DNA from: Leifsonia sp. ALI-44-B
GTDB lineage: Bacteria > Actinomycetota > Actinomycetes > Actinomycetales > Microbacteriaceae
Reading direction: 5' to 3'
Assembly: GCF_001984125.1 (NCBI RefSeq)
Contig: NZ_MTQL01000007.1
Location: forward strand, 1,054,001-1,118,000
Length of the DNA: 64,000 bases
The translations under genes and the position numbers were made by a program. Under the pieces are notes generated by a model that was not told where the DNA came from, made no database searches, and saw nothing but the letters and a program-made list of their open reading frames with translations. Shown here one piece after another: positions 60,045 through 64,000 of the stretch (position 1 is the stretch's first letter; each line of letters begins with the position of its first letter).

Positions 60045-62237
60045 ATGCGTCACATCGCTCCTCAGCGCGCCCGAAAACCCTTCCGCCTCCGAAAGGCCAC
60101 CATCGTCTCCGGCGTTGCCGTGGCCGCCATCGCGCTCGCCGCCTGCGGTGCGGGCATCGCGGCCTCGGCCGCCGGTGGCCTGCTGCCCCCGGCCGTCGCG
60201 CCGGTCACGCTGCACACGCCGACGGCCGCGCCCGACCGCATCGTCCTGACGCCGACCGAGGCGCCGGCCACCAGCCAGAACGTCAGCTGGCGCACGAGCA
60301 CGGCCGTGACCGCACCGAAGGTGCAACTCGGCACGCCGTCTATCGCGCCCGTGGAGGGCGGGGCAACGGTCGACGCGACCTCACAGACGATGAAAACCGA
60401 CCTCGGCTATGAGATCGAGTACCACTCGGCCACACTGACCGACTTGAAACCGGGAACCACCTACAACTACCGCGTGGGCGACGGCGAGACCTGGAGCGAA
60501 TGGCTCGAGTTCCGCACGGCGACGGCCGAAGCATCCGATTTCTCGTTCATCATTCAGGGCGACGGGCAGAACGACGTGAAGTCCTACGTCTCGCGCTCCT
60601 ACCGTGCCGCCTACGAGGCCCGCCCCTACGCCCAGGCCGTGCTACACGTGGGCGACCTGATCGACACCGAGACGGCTGACGCCGAATGGGGCGACTGGTT
60701 CGCCGCCGCGGGCTACGCCAACGCTTACATGAACGTGCTCGCCTCGCCGGGCAACCACGAGTACTACCCGGGCCCCGACCTGACCGACTACTGGCGCGCG
60801 CAGTTCGAATACCCGAAGAACGGCCCGGCCGGCGCCCTCTACTCCGAGAACGTCTATCGCACCGACTACCAGGGCGTGCGCTTCATCATGCTCGATTCCA
60901 ACCTGCAGGACCCCGCGAGCATGGCCGCGCAGACCGCCTGGCTCGAGCAGCAGCTCGCCGACAACCCGAACGCCTGGACGGTCGTGCAGTTCCACCATCC
61001 CGTGTTCTCGGTCACATCGGGGCGCGACAACTCCACCGTGCGAAACGCGTGGATGCCGCTGCTCGAGAAGTACGATGTCGACCTGGTGCTGCAGGGCCAC
61101 GACCACGCCTACGGGCGCGGCAACCTGTTCGCCAACGAGAAGGACCTGCCCGCGGGCGCCTCTGCCGACACTGCCCAGACGGGCCCCGTCTACCTGATCA
61201 CCAACGCCGGCCCCAAGAACTATGTGCCCGACCCGCTCGAGGCCAACAACTGGGTCGCCAACGACGCGCACCTGCGCAAGATGACGCGCGATCTGCAGTT
61301 CTTCCAAACGGTCGACGTGACGGATGGCGAGATGCACGTCGAATCCTGGACGCTCGACGGCACGCTCAACGACGCCTTCACGATCACGAAGTCGAACGGC
61401 TCGAAGCTCGTGACCGACGAGACGACGGCGCGCGCATCCGGCCCCGGATCGACGCGCGGATCGATCAACGCACCGACGATCCCGGCCCCGGCCGTGCCCG
61501 GCGCTGAACCGACCCCGCAGCCGACGCCCTCGCCGACGCCGACGCCGACGATGCCTCCGACGACGACGACGCCTCCGACCGCCGAGCCGACCACGCCCCC
61601 GGTGACGCCGACACCCACGCCGACGGTGCCTCCGACGACGCCGCCCGTGACGCCCACGCCGACCCCGACCGTGGCGCCCACGACGCCTCCCGTCACGCCC
61701 ACGCCGACGCCAGGGCCGACCGTCCCGCCGACGACCGGCCCGACGGTGCCGCCCACCACCGGCCCCTCGGCCACGCCGGCCCCGACGACCCCGCCGGCGA
61801 CCCAGGCCCCGTCGACCACCCCCGCTCCCGTTCCGACCGCCGCCATCACGCTCTCGCGCTCGGCCGTCGAGCTCGGTGGCAGCCTGGTCGTCGCGGGCAC
61901 CGGCTACCAGCCCGGTGAAGAGGTCAACATCGTCCTGCACTCCACACCGGTCGTGCTGGCCGAAGTGCGCGCCGATGACACCGGTGCGCTGCGCGCGGGC
62001 ATCATCGTCCCGGCCGACACCGCGATCGGCGAACACCGACTCGTCGTCACGGGCGCGGACACCGGACGAACGGCCGAGGCGCCGCTCACGGTCGTGCGAT
62101 CGGCGGAGGCGCTGCCCGGAACCGGTTTCGCCGGCACCCCGCTCGCACTGGCCGCGTTGCTCGCCCTCGGCGGCGGAGGCGCAGCCCTCGTCATCGCGCG
62201 TCGACGCCGGCTTTCGCGTCAGGCGGCCTCCGAATGA
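60045..62237 (+). CDS. Sortase-anchored purple-acid-phosphatase-like metallophosphoesterase
   Basis: A 730-residue surface protein: signal peptide (about residues 1-45), then an FnIII-like N-terminal domain (NVSWRTSTAV, LKPGTTYNYRVGDG). The metallophosphoesterase core (about 165-430) has GDGQND, HVGDLID, GNHEYY, FHHPVFS and GHDHAYGRG. A Pro/Thr-rich linker of about 110 residues follows, then an Ig-like domain. The end is LPGTG (starting near residue 690) with a helix and an RRRR tail, a sortase signal. It probably frees phosphate outside the cell. Its stop overlaps an ATG of the next gene's frame. Confidence 0.9.
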   Translation: MRHIAPQRARKPFRLRKATIVSGVAVAAIALAACGAGIAASAAGGLLPPAVAPVTLHTPTAAPDRIVLTPTEAPATSQNVSWRTSTAVTAPKVQLGTPSIAPVEGGATVDATSQTMKTDLGYEIEYHSATLTDLKPGTTYNYRVGDGETWSEWLEFRTATAEASDFSFIIQGDGQNDVKSYVSRSYRAAYEARPYAQAVLHVGDLIDTETADAEWGDWFAAAGYANAYMNVLASPGNHEYYPGPDLTDYWRAQFEYPKNGPAGALYSENVYRTDYQGVRFIMLDSNLQDPASMAAQTAWLEQQLADNPNAWTVVQFHHPVFSVTSGRDNSTVRNAWMPLLEKYDVDLVLQGHDHAYGRGNLFANEKDLPAGASADTAQTGPVYLITNAGPKNYVPDPLEANNWVANDAHLRKMTRDLQFFQTVDVTDGEMHVESWTLDGTLNDAFTITKSNGSKLVTDETTARASGPGSTRGSINAPTIPAPAVPGAEPTPQPTPSPTPTPTMPPTTTTPPTAEPTTPPVTPTPTPTVPPTTPPVTPTPTPTVAPTTPPVTPTPTPGPTVPPTTGPTVPPTTGPSATPAPTTPPATQAPSTTPAPVPTAAITLSRSAVELGGSLVVAGTGYQPGEEVNIVLHSTPVVLAEVRADDTGALRAGIIVPADTAIGEHRLVVTGADTGRTAEAPLTVVRSAEALPGTGFAGTPLALAALLALGGGGAALVIARRRRLSRQAASE
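61515..61840 (+). repeat. Pro/Thr-coding repeat linker
   Basis: Short imperfect repeats of CCGACG and related units encode TPTPTP and TPPVTPTPTPTV-type segments, a wall-spanning linker. Several near-identical 36-bp units are visible between 61610 and 61720. Confidence 0.75.
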
Positions 62238-62314
62238 GCGCCGACCGCAGCATCCCGAACATCTCTCCGGCCGCCGAGACGGCCACCCCGAGCTTTGAGA
62301 AAGGCCGTCGCCCC

Positions 62315-64000
62315 ATGACGACTTCTGAACGGCGCTCAGCGTTTCTGAGCAATCCTCGCGTGCGGTCCGGCGTTTTCGCCGGTGCCGTCGCCACGATCGG
62401 CGCGCTCCTGCTGCCCCTGGCTCTCGCCTCGGGTGCGCAGGCGGCCCCGGTCCCGGCATCCGCCCCCGCCGCCGTGGCACCGGCCATTGCCCCCGCCGCG
62501 GTGGTCACGCCCACCACGCGCTACACGCCCACCCGCGTGCCCGACCGTATTGCGCTCACGCCCACGGGTGACGGTCGCACCCAGCAATCGGTCACGTGGC
62601 GCACCAACACCGAGGTGACACCGGCTCAGGCTCAGGCGCAGATCCGCGTCGTCACCGCCCGCGCCTACCCGACCGACCAGCGTGTCGTGACCGCCTCGAC
62701 GAACACGACCGTGAAGACCGATCTGGGTTACACCGAGGTGTTCCACACGGTCGACTTCACCGATCTGGCCGCCGGCACCACCTACCAGTACCGCGTCGGC
62801 GACGGCACGAACTTCAGCGAGTGGCAGCATTTCACGACGGCCGCTGCGACATCCGATCCCTTCTCGTTCATCTTCCTCGGCGATGTGCAGAACGGCATCT
62901 CGTCGCAGGCGTCCCGCGTCATGCGCAACGCGTTCCGCGACCGACCCGACGCGGACGTCGTCGTGCAGGTGGGCGACCTGGTCGAAGACGCCAACTCGGA
63001 AGAGCAGTGGGGCGAGGTGTTCGACGCCACCGGTTACGAGTTCGGCGAGACCAACGTGCTCGCCACGGCGGGCAACCACGAATACGAGGGCACGCTCTCG
63101 AACCAGTGGCCGGCCCAGTTCCCCTTCCCCGACAACGGCCCCGATGTGTCCGGCGAACTCGCCTCGCGCCTCGACGGCACGGTGTACTCCTACGACCACC
63201 AGGGCGTGCGCTTCATCTCGCTCAACAGCAACATGACGGATGCTCCGGCCCTCGCCGCACAGACCGCCTGGCTCGAGAGCACCCTCGCCAACAACCCGAA
63301 CAAATGGACCGTGGTGTTCTTCCACCATCCGGTGTTCTCGCTCGACGAGGGGCGCAACAACCGCTCGCTGCGCGAATCGTGGCAGCCGCTGTTCGACAAG
63401 TTCGGCGTCGACCTCGTGCTGCAGGGCCACGACCACGCCTACGGGCGCGGTAACGCCGACGCGGCCGAGGTGGGCAACCCCGAGAGCTGGGATGACGAGC
63501 GCAGCTACAACGGCACGGTCTATGTCGGATCGGTCGTCGGCGAAAAAGCCTACGACGCCGGCCCCCGCCTCTGGAACGAGAACGACGCTCACCTGCGCCG
63601 CCTCGGCCAGGGCCTGCAGCTCTACCAGCTGATCGATGTCGCGGGCGACAGCCTGCGCTTCGAGGCGCGCACGGGCGACGGCAACTACTACGACGGTTTC
63701 ACGATCGTGAAGAACGCTGCCGGCAAGGCCGTCACGGATGACCAGGCCCCCCAGGTGATCGACCCGGGCAACCCGGCTCCGTGCCTCGGCTGCAACCCGA
63801 ACCCCGACCCCACGGATCCCACAGATCCGACCGACCCCACCACGCCGACCGACCCGGGCGCCTTCGCCTACGAGGTGGTCTCCTCCCTCGACGCGGTGAA
63901 CCCGTCCAACGCCAAACTGCCCGCCGGTTCCGCCTACTCCGAATCGAAGGACCTGCTCTACCTGGGTGACCAGAACAGTCAGAAGATCTTCGAGATGAAC
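62315..64000 (+). CDS. Secreted purple-acid-phosphatase-like metallophosphoesterase (partial, runs off window)
   Basis: At least 562 residues, with no stop before the right edge. The signal peptide begins MTTSERRSAF with a helix ending SGAQA. An in-frame ATG at 62234 would overlap the previous stop, but GAGAAAGG before 62315 and the signal peptide favour the later start. An FnIII-like domain (QSVTWRTNTEV, GTTYQYRVGDG) and the same core motifs as its neighbour follow: GDVQNG, VGDLVED, GNHEYE, FHHPVFS, GHDHAYGRG. A PTDPTDPT linker leads to a different C-terminal domain, beginning YEVVSSLDAVNPSN. It arose by tandem duplication, then gained a new C-terminus. Confidence 0.88.
   Translation, partial: MTTSERRSAFLSNPRVRSGVFAGAVATIGALLLPLALASGAQAAPVPASAPAAVAPAIAPAAVVTPTTRYTPTRVPDRIALTPTGDGRTQQSVTWRTNTEVTPAQAQAQIRVVTARAYPTDQRVVTASTNTTVKTDLGYTEVFHTVDFTDLAAGTTYQYRVGDGTNFSEWQHFTTAAATSDPFSFIFLGDVQNGISSQASRVMRNAFRDRPDADVVVQVGDLVEDANSEEQWGEVFDATGYEFGETNVLATAGNHEYEGTLSNQWPAQFPFPDNGPDVSGELASRLDGTVYSYDHQGVRFISLNSNMTDAPALAAQTAWLESTLANNPNKWTVVFFHHPVFSLDEGRNNRSLRESWQPLFDKFGVDLVLQGHDHAYGRGNADAAEVGNPESWDDERSYNGTVYVGSVVGEKAYDAGPRLWNENDAHLRRLGQGLQLYQLIDVAGDSLRFEARTGDGNYYDGFTIVKNAAGKAVTDDQAPQVIDPGNPAPCLGCNPNPDPTDPTDPTDPTTPTDPGAFAYEVVSSLDAVNPSNAKLPAGSAYSESKDLLYLGDQNSQKIFEMN

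Noticed and set aside
1-64000. tRNA, rRNA, IS elements, prophage or integron genes
   Set aside because: None was recognised on reading the gaps and translations. No transposase, integrase or terminal inverted repeats were seen.

Overview
This is a gene-dense, very GC-rich actinobacterial chromosome segment. It is most likely from the Microbacteriaceae or a close relative. I infer that from the overall GC richness, frequent GTG/TTG starts, 4-base start/stop overlaps in operons, an MSMEG_6728-family gene, CWB2 surface-protein repeats, an Azt-type zinc importer, and heavy use of GGATG/CATCC inside codons. No rRNA, tRNA, insertion sequence, prophage or CRISPR array was seen.

Region 1 (1-15532) looks like a biosynthetic gene cluster that continues off the left edge. 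It holds an M16 peptidase pair with an ABC exporter (1-3445), and a 3,4-ketoisomerase and aminotransferase (3607-5144). Convergent to these is one tightly overlapping eight-gene operon (12983 down to 5184). That operon encodes an HTTM membrane protein, an alpha/beta hydrolase, a small membrane-anchored WxFF protein, a methyltransferase, a GT-B glycosyltransferase, a heme-less P450-like glycosyltransferase helper, an activator-dependent aminosugar glycosyltransferase, and an aminosugar N,N-dimethyltransferase. A second ABC exporter follows (13170-15532). The Tyl1a/TylB/TylM1-like set is what is needed to turn TDP-4-keto-6-deoxyglucose into TDP-mycaminose or an isomer. No polyketide synthase is visible. 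The peptidase pair and the SdpA/SdpB-like membrane pair suggest an aminoglycosylated peptide or lipid instead. This is the most likely undescribed system here.

Region 2 (15696-23812) is an operon that probably takes up and breaks down Amadori compounds (fructosyl-amino acids). It contains a polar-amino-acid ABC importer, a Gfo/Idh oxidoreductase, a DAO-family flavoenzyme, an FrlD-like kinase and an FrlB-like deglycase. A divergent LacI regulator is separated from it by two identical perfect 14-bp operators.

Region 3 (23809-43651) is mostly core and housekeeping. It has an SfnG-type monooxygenase, a GH114 lipoprotein, TerC behind a likely yybP-ykoY Mn riboswitch, a LysR regulator divergent from bifunctional PutA, an ABC-2 exporter, NnrD, a histidine phosphatase and PurC. 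It also has an OhrR-like regulator with its operator, a 33-bp minisatellite, a PadR regulator with a long inverted repeat next to a DHA2 pump, and a GNAT enzyme.

Region 4 (43689-64000) carries a CitMHS citrate transporter with a CitA/CitB-type two-component system and a secreted polysaccharide deacetylase fused to CWB2 repeats. It also has an aldo/keto reductase, an SRPBCC protein and a Zur-box-controlled AztABCD-type zinc uptake locus with two AztD-like propeller lipoproteins. It ends with YbaK, YdeI-like and serine hydrolase genes and two tandem secreted metallophosphoesterases; the second runs off the right edge.
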